Source: Pisolithus tinctorius
Taxonomy: Eukaryota > Basidiomycota > Agaricomycetes > Boletales > Pisolithaceae
Direction of reading: 5' to 3'
Assembly: GCA_024663395.1 (NCBI GenBank)
Contig: JANFAH010000103.1
Coordinates: 1-64,000, forward strand
DNA: 64,000 nucleotides
Every line of letters starts with the position of its first letter. Position 1 is the first letter of the stretch. The notes beneath the pieces are model-generated. The model did not search any database, had not been told where the DNA came from, and saw nothing but the letters and a program-made list of their open reading frames with translations. Positions 45,310-56,070 of this stretch are shown piece after piece. Position numbers and translations under genes: made by a program.

Positions 45310-45543
45310 TGTTCATATATGGTGCCTGTGCACCCCATTTCACATGTTATACTTTATTATGTCCTGTTCTCACTCTACAGACTTTTAGAGGACACTTGGC
45401 TTCACTCTAAGTGTCCCTGGTTTACCTTTGTTTATTATTTACAGTTGTTTATCATTTTTGTGCACTTACTGCTCTGTGCCCAGTGAAATTTTCTTCAGTC
45501 TCTTACACTGGGCACAAGGCCTTAAGGTTGGGTTAAGTTAACA
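45310..45543 (+). repeat. Solo copia-type LTR with internal deletion in element K
   Basis: 234 bp, TGTTCATATA...AGTTAACA, perfect 5-bp duplication GAAGG (45305-45309, 45544-45548). Only one TCTCTTACACTGGGCAC repeat remains. Confidence 0.85.
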
Positions 45544-45722
45544 GAAGGGGGAGCATCTTCTGCTGTATCTTGCAACAAGGAGGCAAGATGTGCATCATAC
45601 TTGTCATGAATGCAATCAGGGAGAGTGGAGAACAGTAGATTATACTGTAGCTGTCACAATCTTGGGAGAATGATAGATGAGACTGGTATGAAGATATTGC
45701 AGGGAGCAGGGAGGAAGGATCC

Positions 45723-46181
45723 CTATGCTTCTTGGACTGGAGAGACTGAAACAACCACATAAGACCTTTCCAAGCAAATGACAGACCTGAGGCGACCAAA
45801 GAATGTCCTCCTAGACGTCATACTGACAAAAAGAACGTGCTGTCCAAGCTGGATGGGGTGGGAGGGGGCAGACAAGGATGGGATGTACCAGGACACTTCA
45901 GGACAGAAGCTGGTAGGAACTCCTGGTAGATATATGTAGCCATGGTCCCTAGCAAAGGGGACAAGCAAAGTGATTGATGTGGAGGTGGCCATATCAGAAG
46001 AATTAGTGAAATGAGCATCTTTTGGAGGGAGTGCTGTAGAAACATGTGGAGTGTGCAGATCCTCTCCAATTTTGGAAGGTGGGATCACATGGCTGAGCAC
46101 TACAAGCAAGTGTGGGAATGGTGTCAGTATCTGCAGAAATGGTGGAGATATGTTGAAAACCAGAATGCCATACATGGGCAC
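45723..46181 (-). CDS. Unidentified ORF inside element K
   Basis: Open for 152 codons on the minus strand, upstream of the K polypurine tract and LTR, so it could be the end of a Pol or an accessory protein. Pro/Ser/His-rich; I see no RT, RNase H or integrase motif. No clear start. Low confidence that it is functional. Confidence 0.3.
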   Translation of the reverse strand: MPMYGILVFNISPPFLQILTPFPHLLVVLSHVIPPSKIGEDLHTPHVSTALPPKDAHFTNSSDMATSTSITLLVPFARDHGYIYLPGVPTSFCPEVSWYIPSLSAPSHPIQLGQHVLFVSMTSRRTFFGRLRSVICLERSYVVVSVSPVQEA

Positions 46182-47224
46182 CTAAGAATTTTAACTGGCA
46201 CTTAACTCACTTCCTTCTTTTTCTTTGGCATTGATGACTCGTTCTTGTGCAAGGGATGACTGCTGACATTTCTGGCTGTCCTTCTTCACATGAGGGCTAT
46301 GGTCTTCATCTCCATTCATCAGCTATATTCATGTCCACCTCACCAAACACCTTTGGTGTGTGACACTGGTAGTGAGAATGAGGATGACCTGCCATCTGGT
46401 AGCAAGAAAGAGGATGACTGGCTGCCTGGTAGCAATGACAATGACAAGGGTTCCAATTACAATGAGAATGAGAATGATGATGAGGAGATGGAGAGCTCAA
46501 GCAACTCCCATGGTAGGTTTTTCTGTTTCATATCCCTTGTTCTCTCACATTTTTTTCAGATAATTCTCATTTCTTTTGATTTTGGGGTTTGGTGCCTCTC
46601 TGGTCATGCAATGGTAGGCATGGTGCCCACTTGTGTTTCAAAGCTTGGTGCTTTGGATACTCATGACTGTTTCCTGCTGCCCATCATTCCCTTGGTTGTT
46701 ACATAGATAAAGAATTGTTGTGATCCTGTTCTGCTACCATCTATATATGCATCTGCCTCATGTTGACATGTTGACTCCTAGATGATGATGATGCACATGC
46801 TTGCAATGCTCAGACCATTTCTTGTGCCCAGTCCCCACTTCCCCTGTCCTTGCCACCTGTGTATGAGTCTGATGACTCTGCCCATCCTGTAGGGGACATT
46901 GTCCATCCTCACCAAGAAGGTGGCCTGATCTATACTACACTTCAGAAGAAGGGCAAATGTAGGGCTATAGATGCCAAGGACATTGATGCTGCAAACTACA
47001 GTGACCATGTCACCCAACTCCCAAACCTCAAGAAGCCAGGGAATCTGTCCACAGCAGCATTAGATGAAAAATGTGCTTTTGCAAAGGACATCAAGATGAT
47101 GGTGGAAGAACTTGGCCAATGGCATGGGTGGTCTACACACAACATACTCATCACTGCAGGATTTAGTGTTAAGGCTTCTCATACCAAAATTAATGAGGCC
47201 AACCTCTTCTGCTCATGGTATTGG

Positions 47225-47513
47225 TGTTCACTTTAGGTGCCTGTGCACCTCCATTCCATTTCCTTTCTTTGTTACATTACTATCTAACCCTACAGACTTC
47301 TATTGAACACTATACTTCACTCTAAGTGTCCTTGCTTTGTGATTGTTTATTGTTTTCCTTTGTTTATCATTTTTGCACACTTACAGTTGTGTGCCCAGTG
47401 AAATTTTCTTCAGTCTCTTACACTGGGCACCAGGTATGTCTTATGTACAATTTCCTCCAATATTAGTCTCTTACACTGGGCACCAGAGGTTGCCAGGTGT
47501 GATTAATTGAACA
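47225..47513 (+). repeat. 5' LTR of copia P3
   Basis: 289 bp, TGTTCACTTTAGG...AATTGAACA, followed directly by the tRNA-Met-type primer site GGTTATGAGCCCC. It interrupts gene family I copy 2. Confidence 0.88.
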
Positions 47514-47696
47514 GGTTATGAGCCCCATGCTCTAGGACTTTCCTGACGCGCCCTATGCCACGTCATCCACCTCTGCACACATTTTTGACCTACTCGAATC
47601 ACAACTTCGCCCTCTACCGATTTTTCTTTGCCCTCTCAGCTTCCAGACTCACCCCATCCACCACCCTCTCACTCTGTCCTCCCCAAATTTGTTCCC

Positions 47697-50035
47697 ATGG
47701 CTGAAGAACATTCCCATTCCTCGTTCTCAGTCACTAAACTCACCTCTGCCAACTACTCGACCTGGAAAGGCGAAATGAAGGCCTTTCTGCACACAAAAGG
47801 GCTCTGGACCATTGTAAATGGAACTGAAAAGTGCCCTGATGAGTCTAAAACTGAAGCGCGCAACAAATGGGACCTCTGAGCAGATAGAGCAGCTGGTGAG
47901 CTCTACTTGGCACTGTCTAGCGAACAGAGGATGCATGTGGAGGCTGTCCAAGACAATCCTGTTGAAATCTGGTCCACCCTTGCTTCAATCCACCTCCAAC
48001 AACGTCCTGGGGCTCGATTCAATGCCTGGGATGACTTCTTCTCTATCAGGAAGCAACCAGATGAGTCTCTGAGCTACCTGATTGCTAGGATTGAAGACTC
48101 TATGTCCAAAATCCAAGAATTGCGCCCCAGGGACACCTCTTCACCCTACTCCATCAAAGATATGGACAATGAGCTGGTCTGTATGGCCATGGTGCGCTCC
48201 TTAGGCGATGAATACTCCCATTTTGCTTCTTCCTTACTCCTCTTCCAATCCCTGGACAAGGAGAAGTTAAAAGAAGCATTCCTGGCTGAAGAATCGCAGC
48301 GCAAACATCGCCCTGAAGCCACTGGATTGGAATCCACGCTCTTTACCACCTCCAGCAATTGCAAGTGTGCTACTACTGCACCTTGCTTGTTCTGCGAGTT
48401 TTTAGGGCACTGTGTCCACAAGTGCCACCCTCTGGCCAAAGCAAAGTCAAACTACCTCTCTCAGAAGGCCAGTCGCAAGAAAAAGACTCCAAACACCACA
48501 AACCAAGCATCTAGCGTGTCCCCTTCGACCCAAACACCTGCTACACCATCTACAACTACCCCTGCCAATCAAAGCGCATCCCAAGCGGTAGAATTTGCTG
48601 GAAATGCAAGTCTTCACTTCTCTGACCCCTCCTCCCTTCTCTGCCCTCTCCAACTCAATGCTGATGTCTATCGGATCACAGACACAGGTGCCACTGCTCA
48701 TATGATGCCTCATCGCCATTGGCTGTGCAATTATAGCCCAAAATGCGTCCCCATCAAACTTGCAGACAATAAAGTGGTCTACTCAGCTGGGGTGGGGTCT
48801 GTAGTCTTTCAGCCTTTGCTAGGAGGTCAGAAGTGTCATCCAGTCGAGTTTACAAATGTCCTTCATGTCCCTGACTTGAGAAATAATCTACTATCTGTGC
48901 TATATCTCTGTCGCACCAAGGGCTTCACTGTAAGCATTGACTCTTCGCAAATTGCCTTTAGGCAGCGCCCCTGGCCTACCCTCTTCATTGCAAGAATTTC
49001 GGAGCAAAATTCCGCCTGCCTTGAGGGTGAGACTGTTCCCATATGCAAATATGCCTCTGCAGCAACCACACTGCCCCTGGACCTTGACCTCTGGCACAGG
49101 AGACTTGCCCACCATCACCTAGCAGGGGTGAAATCGCTTCTACAGCGAAATCTAGTGACTGGGATGGTCATAGACTTGAAAACTAGCCCTGATCCAATCT
49201 GTGAGCCATGCTTGGCTGGAAAGATGCATGCAAATCCCTTTCCTTCTTCATCCTGGTGCACCTCTAGGCCTCTAGAACTCATTCACAGTGACCTACACCA
49301 TGTGGGCCATGCCTCCTTCACTGGATACAAATATTGGGTCACTTTTATCAATGATTTCTCGTGCTATCACTTCATTCTACCACTCAAAGCTAAATCAGAG
49401 GTTTTCAAAGCCTTTAAGACATTTAAAGCCTTTGCTGAAAACCAGAGTGAGCGAAAAATCAAGATTTTGCATGATGACAAAGGAGGGGAGTACATGAGCA
49501 ACTCCTTCATCAATTTCACCACCCAGTGCGGCATACTGCACCAGCACACTGTCAGGAATCGCCCTCAGCAGAATGGGGTCACTGAATGAGCTAATAGGCT
49601 CCTTTCTGAGCGAATCACTGCGATGCTAGATGAATCTGGACTCCCCACAGCCTTCTGGGGTGAATGCTTAGCCTCCCTTGTCCATGTATGGAACAGATGT
49701 CCAACAGAAGTGGTGGAAAATGTGACTCCTTATGAACTGTGGCATGGGCAAAAACCAGACCTTTCCCACCTTTGTGTTTGGGGCTGCACTGCCTATGTGC
49801 ATGTCCAGAGGGACAAGAGGCACCCTCTGGAGTCCCACATCAAAAAATGCGCATTTATTGGCTACCCTGAAGGGTATAAGGGTTGGAAGTTTTATAATCC
49901 CACCACCAAGTGCACCATTATCTCAGAAAGGGCTGATTTTGATGAGAGGTACTTCCCACTCGCCTCTCGCCCTTCTGTTCCTTCCCTACCAGCCCCTATT
50001 CCTCTCAACCCACCTCAGCCTTCATCAACAGCCTT
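47697..50035 (+). pseudogene. Copia P3: Gag, protease, GAG-pre-IN and integrase
   Basis: MAEEHSHSSF start, the same protein as P1/P2. Order: Gag; CX2CX4HX4C knuckle (CLFCEFLGHCVHKC); protease TDTGATAHM; GAG-pre-IN finger; integrase D-D-E; and a block ending ISERADFDERYFP with a Pro/Ser-rich linker. One frame throughout, interrupted only by TGA at 47877 and 49587, each where P1 or P2 has an Arg codon (AGA, CGA). It is cut near 50035, before the reverse transcriptase, by a chromovirus relict. Confidence 0.88.
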
Positions 50036-50351
50036 GCATTTACACTTGGCCTCTCATCTCATCTCCTCCTCCTCATGCACCCTCCTCTCCTTGGCCTCCC
50101 TCTCTGCCCTCTCAGCCTTGGCCTTCTCCCTCACCACCCTCTCAGCCTCAAGCCACACCTGTTCTTCACACCAGGCTTGTTTGACTGCCTTTTGCCTTTT
50201 GCCTCTTCCTTTCCTTTGACTTAGCCTTCATCACTTCCTCCTCATTGTCAGTGTCATACCAAATGGTGTCATCTGACACTTGGGTCCAGTCCACTATGAT
50301 CTGGCCTTTGTTGTTGTTATCAGTCATGGCAACCAGTCTTGAGTTGGACAT
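50036..50351 (-). pseudogene. Chromovirus accessory gene fragment, exon 1
   Basis: Minus strand ATG at 50351: MSNSRLVAMTDNNNKGQIIV then DWTQVSDDTIWYDTD, closely matching exon 1 of the C copy, then a disrupted coiled-coil segment. The zinc-cluster exon is missing. It marks a fourth chromovirus copy in the window. Confidence 0.7.
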
Positions 50352-50458
50352 GATGGTTGAGATACAAAGGAAAGATGCAAAGGGCTTAGCAGGCCACAAG
50401 CATCACTTTTTCAAACTCAGCCTACCACTCTCACAGGGGTCTCATGGGTTCAACTGCT

Positions 50459-50605
50459 AAGAGGCAGATACTGTCATAACCATGCCTCAACCCCAGCTGG
50501 ACTCAGCCTTGCATTCATCCAGTCCAGCCTTGGCCTCACCAGTTGCTTACCCCTAGTTGGTCTAGCACAGTTAACACTGCTTTGCCATGCATGTCACTTT
50601 GGATG
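50459..50605 (+). repeat. Chromovirus polypurine tract and truncated LTR
   Basis: AAGAGGCAGATAC then TGTCATAACCATGCCTCAAC matches the first about 130 bp of the B/C LTR. It is broken at 50605 by the LTR of copia G. Confidence 0.75.
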
Positions 50606-50877
50606 TGTTGAAGTGTCACCACCTTTACCTGACTTTTGCTTACATTGTACAAGCTTACATAATAAATCTTCGCACTTAGGATGTATGTTTTTCCTTCAGG
50701 TGTACCTCAGACTTCTTCTAACTGAAGCCTGAGGTAACTGTTCCTCTTTGTTAATTAATAGCTACCTTACTGACTTACTACTGTAGTCTCCTTCCTAGGT
50801 TAGCTGTGAATAAAGCCTTCTTCTAACTGAAGCCTGAGTCTCCTTCCTAGGTCCCTTGTCTTGGCCTACCTTCAAGA
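50606..50877 (+). repeat. 5' LTR of copia G
   Basis: 272 bp, TGTTGAAG...CTTCAAGA (last bases probably mutated from CA), with an internal duplicated CTTCTTCTAACTGAAGCCTG segment. The primer site GGTTATGAACCCTG follows. Confidence 0.7.
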
Positions 50878-50952
50878 GGTTATGAACCCTGAGCAGCTCT
50901 AACCTTACAGTAGCAAACTTGAACCAAGTGGTACCACAGTATACAATAAGAC

Positions 50953-53612
50953 ATGTCACCTGGACCTTCAGCATCAACATCTCAGGCTCTAGGCCCATCC
51001 ACAAGTGCAACTACATCAGCCTCTACTTCTATGAGAGTCTCACAAGGCTTGAGTCAACTCTACGACATAGCTCCCCTTGCAGATGATGGTTCAAACTATC
51101 AAATGTGGAAATTCCAAATGCGAAAAGTCTTAACAGTTCATGGCCTCTGGACCATTGTTGCTGGTACAGCCACAGAGATAAAACCTCCAGACCAGAAAAC
51201 TCATCCTGATGAGTATGAGGAATGGCTCCTCAAGGACCAGGAAGCATGTGTGCAAATCACACTCATGCTCAAGGATGAACCCCTTAGTGGAGTACTATAT
51301 GCAAAAACTGCTGCTGAGACATGGAAAAAACTCAGTGAGAGATATGAAGGAAAAGGCAAGCAGACTATTGCCTGCCTTATTGGCAAGTTGTTCCAAGGAA
51401 CACTTGCAGATGACCAACCAATGGAAATGCAGCTGAATGCAATGCATCAGAAGGCTCATATTCTTGCCTTGCTTGGACAACCACTCAAGGACTCACTTGT
51501 AGCCATTGCAATGGTCATCTTGCTCCCACCATCATACTCTACCCTCCACACAATTCTAATGTTGTCAAATGACAAGATAACTCCTGAGATGGTTATTTCC
51601 CAAGTCCTTGTCAAAGAAAAGTCACAACAAACTTTGAAATCACATTCTGCTCTTGCCATGAAGATGAACACAGGCAAGAAGTCAAAAGTGGCAGACAAGA
51701 AGAGAAAAGAGAAGAAGTGTGCCTATGCACCATGTGGCAAGACAGGACACACAGAGGACAAATGCTACAAGAAGAAAGTGGATGAAGCAGCCAAAGCTCC
51801 ATCCCAAAGTACCTCGCATGGGGATAAGGACAAGTCTAAGGAGAAGTCAGAACTGACAGCAAAGATTGCAGCCATGGCAGAAGAAGAGGAAGGCCCTCTT
51901 CACTTATTTGTAGCTCACACACACCCAGAAACCAGCACATCAGAATGGGTTGTAGACTCTGGGGCCTCTGCACACATGTGCTGCCTGTCAAGTCCAGGCC
52001 TACTCCGACCAACTCCAATGCTATATACAGTCTAGAGGAGGGTCTGGAAGCAAGTCTGACACACAGGAACAGAACTCTGACTAGCGGAGTGTTGGCAGGA
52101 ACAAAGACCACCAAGACAAAGGCAGAGCAGAGTGAGGGCATCAGGTTTAGCTCATGTGCTACCCCCTTGCATGATCTCAGCCCTCGTATTTCAGAGGGAG
52201 AGTACAGACAGAGAGTTGGAGATAAACTCCAACAGGCAGAAGTCAGAGACAGAACGAGTAGGAACTAAGTTGATATTCGTACTGAAGAACAGCGGAGTAC
52301 GATACATGCTTTTATACTGTTACAGAGGTACAGTAACCAGAATTGGAACTGACATATGGAGACCCAGAAATTTTCAAGTAAAAACTTCCTAGACAACGAA
52401 TGAAGGGTAGACAGAGGACATATGAATGGGTAACATAGAACATCCAGAAAAGGAAACAGTCCAGATGCTGGACCACATGGTGCACATGCTGTGGAGTACC
52501 TGACTGTGCACTGTCAGGGAGAAGTCCAAAGGCAGTCACATGACCACTCAGAGAACGGTCCGCTCAGTCCAGTAGGAGAGCAACACAAGCCCGACAGCAG
52601 TCAGAGCAGAGATGGTTCATAGATGATTGAAGGTGGGCGGAGTTGGTGCAGAGTGAGCAGATGACCGGCAGAAGAGGGTGCAGAGTGAGTAAAGGCTTAG
52701 AGTGAACGCATGGTTATGACACTGCCAGCAGTCATGGTTTATGACATTCAGAAAACTGGTACCCTCTCAACCAGTGATCATCAGCGATGGCAGAACAATC
52801 CAAGCCATAGGCAAGGGGAGAATTGAACTCTCCATGCACCTTGAGGATGGATGCACAAGCAAAACCATCCTACAAGATGTATACTATGTTCCTGATCTTG
52901 ACACAAATCTCGTGTCAGTCCCCTCTTTGGCCTCGAAAGGACTAAAGGTTACCTTTGGAGAACAGACATGCCAGGTTCATGCACAAGGCCAGGTTGTAGC
53001 TCTTGCCACCAAACACAGATCCCTCTACATACTCAAAGCTAGCATCGTATCAGGGAGCCATGCTGCCTATATCATCAATACCCCAGATGCACTCGATGTG
53101 AATGAGCCATACATGGCTCTCACCTCTCAGATGACAATGTCCAAAGCTACTCTAATTATGTGGCACTGCTGTCTTGGACATGCCAATGTCAAACATGTCC
53201 TAAATCTATTGGACAAGGACATGGTGTCTGGAATGGATATCATAGGGACCAGGGAGATTAGCACACACACATGCAAGGCCTGCCTCAAAGGCAAACAACA
53301 CCAGGACCCTATCTCATCAAAGTCAGATGTGGAAAATCCATGCATACTACATCAGACCTACACAGACATGTGTGGACCCATGGAGACAACAGCACAGACA
53401 GGCCACAAGTACTTTGTAACCTTCATCGATGGCCATTCACATCATCTAGTGGTAAAATTGGCTAAATAAAAGGATGAAGTCTTTGCACTCATGAAGCAGT
53501 ACTTCAAGAGAGCAGAAGCAGAGACAGGTTGTTGGCCAAACTACCTTTGCAGTGATGGTGGTGGCAAATATGGCTCAAAGGAATTCAAAGCCTACCTGAA
53601 GTCCAAAGGGAT
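50953..53612 (+). pseudogene. Copia G: Gag, protease, integrase
   Basis: A second copia family. MSPGPSASTS start, UBN2-type Gag (NYQMWKFQMRKVL, LWTIVAG, WKKLSERYEGK), a zinc knuckle of the CX4CX4HX4C kind (CAYAPCGKTGHTEDKC), and protease VDSGASAHM at about 51955. After a solo LTR insertion (51986-52721) the frame resumes with ISDGRTIQAIGKG, GAG-pre-IN (LWH-like MWHCCLGHA ... CKACLKGK) and integrase (TYTDMCGPM, TFIDGHSHH). TAA at 53467 interrupts it, and chromovirus C is inserted at 53613 within the integrase core. Confidence 0.85.
51986..52721 (-). repeat. Solo E-family Ty3 LTR in copia G
   Basis: 736 bp, minus strand TGTCATAACC...ACTTGACA, perfect duplication CTGCC (51981-51985, 52722-52726). 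Shares TCTGAAATACGAGGGCTGAG with the LTR at 33681-34494. Confidence 0.92.
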
Positions 53613-54137
53613 TGTCAAGTTCAAGGATTGTCTGGGTTGAGGCCAGACCGGAGACCAAAGTGGGCGCGAGGCCGAGGGGTCAGGATCAGGGGGGGAGTTG
53701 AAGGTACAGGTAGTTGGACTGATTGGACTTAGCGACTGAGGATACAGTGCTATTCCCTTGTGTGGGTCTCAGTCCGAGTCCAAGGCTGAGATGAGGTTAT
53801 CAGAGTATACTTAGTTGATTTCAGACTGAGGTCTACAGGCCAAGTATCTACAAGCTTATATACTAGAGTAGCTATAGTACGGAGACCAGTAATGCCGGTC
53901 TTGCAAGGATTGCTAAGACAATTGGTAAGGCAAGGATTACTAATGTATGACTAAGGTAATGGAGACCGGGACAGGTGGACCGGGGACAAGACTGGGCAGA
54001 GCTTAACTGAAGTGACAGACACTGCAAAGCAGTGTCTACTGTGCTAGACCAACTGGAGATATGGGACAGGTGAGGCCAAGGCCAGACTGAGTGAGTGCGA
54101 GGCCGAGTCTGGCTGGGGTTGAGGCATGACTATGACA
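53613..54137 (-). repeat. 3' LTR of chromovirus C
   Basis: 525 bp, minus strand TGTCATAGTC to CTTGACA, preceded by AAGAGGGGGATAC (54138-54150). It keeps the TATATAAG box and the CAGTCTGAAAT self-primer. Confidence 0.9.
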
Positions 54138-54257
54138 GTATCCCCCTCTTAGGGGTCGAACCCATGAGACCCCTGTGAGAGTGGCAGGCTGAGTTTGAAA
54201 AACCAATACTTGTGGCTCGCTAAGCCCTTTGCATCTTTCTTTCTCATCCTATTCATC

Positions 54258-55287
54258 ATGTCTGAATTGAGGCCAATCAGCATGACTGGCAATGACAATG
54301 AAGGCCAGGTTGTCGTCGACTGGACCCAGGTAGCAGACGACACCATCAGGTATGACACCGATGACAAAGAGGAGGTGATGAAGGTGAAGGCAAAGGAGAG
54401 AAAAAGGCGAAAGGCGGCTGAGCAAGCCTGGCAGGAGGAGCAGGCTCGGCTTGAGGCTGAGAGGGTGGCGAGAGAGCAAGCCGAGGCCAAGAGGATAGTG
54501 TGGGAGGCTGAGGAGCAAAGGGCTCATGAGGAAGAAGAGAAGCACAGAGCCGAGGAGGAGAAGGAGGCCAAGTGGAAATGTAAGGCTGAGGCCAACAAGG
54601 GAGATGAGGCTGGGGGGGAGGTGAGGAAGGTGGTTATGGACCCCAGGTGAGTACTCTTTCAACCTTGTGCATTTTTTTTTTCATTTAATCTCCTCTTTTA
54701 GATGTACTTGCTGCTCCCAAGCTAAGGTCGCCTGCGAGTTCCTTGTAGATGGCAATAAGAAGCGGGTTGCCTGCGTTCGGTGCAACCTATCGAAGGGCAA
54801 GTGCCAGTGGCTGGGAGACAGGAAGGATGCTGAGGCCGGTCCCAAGGTCAAGGCCGACAAAGAGACACCAGAGCCCGGGCTGAGCCAGAAGAAGCGGGCG
54901 AAGTCCAGGCCAACCGAGGTGCTGGAGATTGACAAGCCTGAGGCCGGTGGGAGCAGGGTGAGGAAGGCCAGTGCAGGGGGACCCTCGGGCTTAGAAGAAA
55001 AGCTTGAGCAGCTTATTGATGTTGCAGGGCTCATTGCCAACAACCTGGCAGGGCTCTTCGAGCTTCATGAGACTGTGGCTGAGAACTCGGGCCACATAGC
55101 CGACGTGCTTGAGTCACTGCTTGATGAGTCCTACAGCTTTGGCATGGCGGTGTCCCCCTTGGACTCGGGCTCATCTGAGCTCAACTCCAATGAGTTGCAT
55201 GAGGAGGCTGACTGGTTAAGAACCCACGGTGAAGACAAGGAGGAGGAGGCTGGAGGGGAAGATGAACCCATGGCCGAGGCCGAGTAG
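54258..55287 (+). CDS. Antisense accessory gene of chromovirus C, Zn2Cys6-like, intact
   Basis: Two exons (54258-54646, 54702-55287) with a 55-nt intron (GTGAGT...TTTTAG) give 324 aa with no stop. Residues 1-50 are acidic (VVVDWTQVADD); about 50-115 form a Glu/Ala/Arg/Lys coiled coil. Residues 131-164 carry CX2CX6CX12CX2CX6C with basic residues between the third and fourth Cys (GNKKRVAC); then a Lys/Glu linker, a helical segment (LEEKLEQLIDVAGLI) and an acidic tail. It lies antisense to pol, starting about 120 bp from the LTR, so its promoter is probably in the LTR. The long 12-residue loop is within the range of fungal zinc clusters but unusual. DNA binding is inferred only. Confidence 0.8.
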
Positions 55288-55496
55288 TTTCATAGTGTAC
55301 GGTCTTGTAGTTTTTTCCTTCTGCAAATGTCATGCATCTGGTGTCCAGTGTCCAGTGTCCAGCAAAGTAAGAGAAACAGAAGAAAGGGAAAACAAGGTAA
55401 GTAAGAGATCAAAGAAAACTAGATACCAATAGAAAACAGAAAAGAAGCTGAGGCCGGTTGAGACCAGTCCTCATTGATATGGTCCAGGTTTACTGG

Positions 55497-55844
55497 TGTA
55501 GGGAATGTAATTTCCCTACTGGGGGAATTGTTTTATTTTGATGATTTTACTTTATTTTGTTCTAGCTATCCCTCTGCTACTTGTTCTTAGGGTTTCGCTT
55601 TTTTTTGTTGCTTAGTCAGCACTACCTAGTGACTGGCATAGTTAGTTTTCCTTAAAAAAAATAGACAAGTTACCACAGACCAGAGGTGAGTTCGAGCAGG
55701 TCGTTTCCCTGCACCCAGACAGCCATAGAAGCCTTCAGACGACTACCAGGATCTTGCTAGGCTATAGAAGCCCCTTTTGGCCTACTCATTCCCCTCAGAT
55801 CTCATCATTCCCCTCACTCATCCTCTTAATTCTGTTTTCCTACA
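55497..55844 (+). repeat. 5' LTR of element T
   Basis: 348 bp, TGTAGGGAATG...TTTCCTACA, followed by AC and the primer site TGGAGCCCACCGCGAGG at 55847. Confidence 0.93.
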
Positions 55845-56070
55845 ACTGGAGCCCACCGCGAGGGGCTTCTGTCTTAGCCTGGCACCCATCCCAACCTTCC
55901 CAGATTCAGTTTTGCAGTCTCCAGCTTCGTTTTCGCAATTTTCAGGCTCGGTTTAGCAAGTTTCACCTCTTGGTCTCATCTTTTCACAGTCCCATAGTCG
56001 CATTTTCGTGTTTTCTTGCTCGCGCACATTCACATATCAAGCATTCACACTCATATTACCCCCCGAAGTC

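Larger units (their letters stand above)
43445..47224 (+). pseudogene. Decayed multicopy gene, family I, copy 2
   Basis: Plus strand. An intron at 43972-44027 (GTATGT...CACAG) leads into an exon with KDMIGRSKLWHAVLPPKGWE and EHMFGLRDRRCSLTP, then acidic Asn/Glu/Asp repeats to 44396. After the inserted LTR element K, further acidic repeats (46345-46512), a 269-nt intron (46513-46781, GTAGGT...CCTAG), then the GNLSTAALDEK and WHGWSTHNILITAGFSVKAS blocks to FCSWYW, where copia P3 is inserted. Block order is the same as in copy 1 (2.9-4.3 kb, minus). The product is unknown. Confidence 0.5.
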
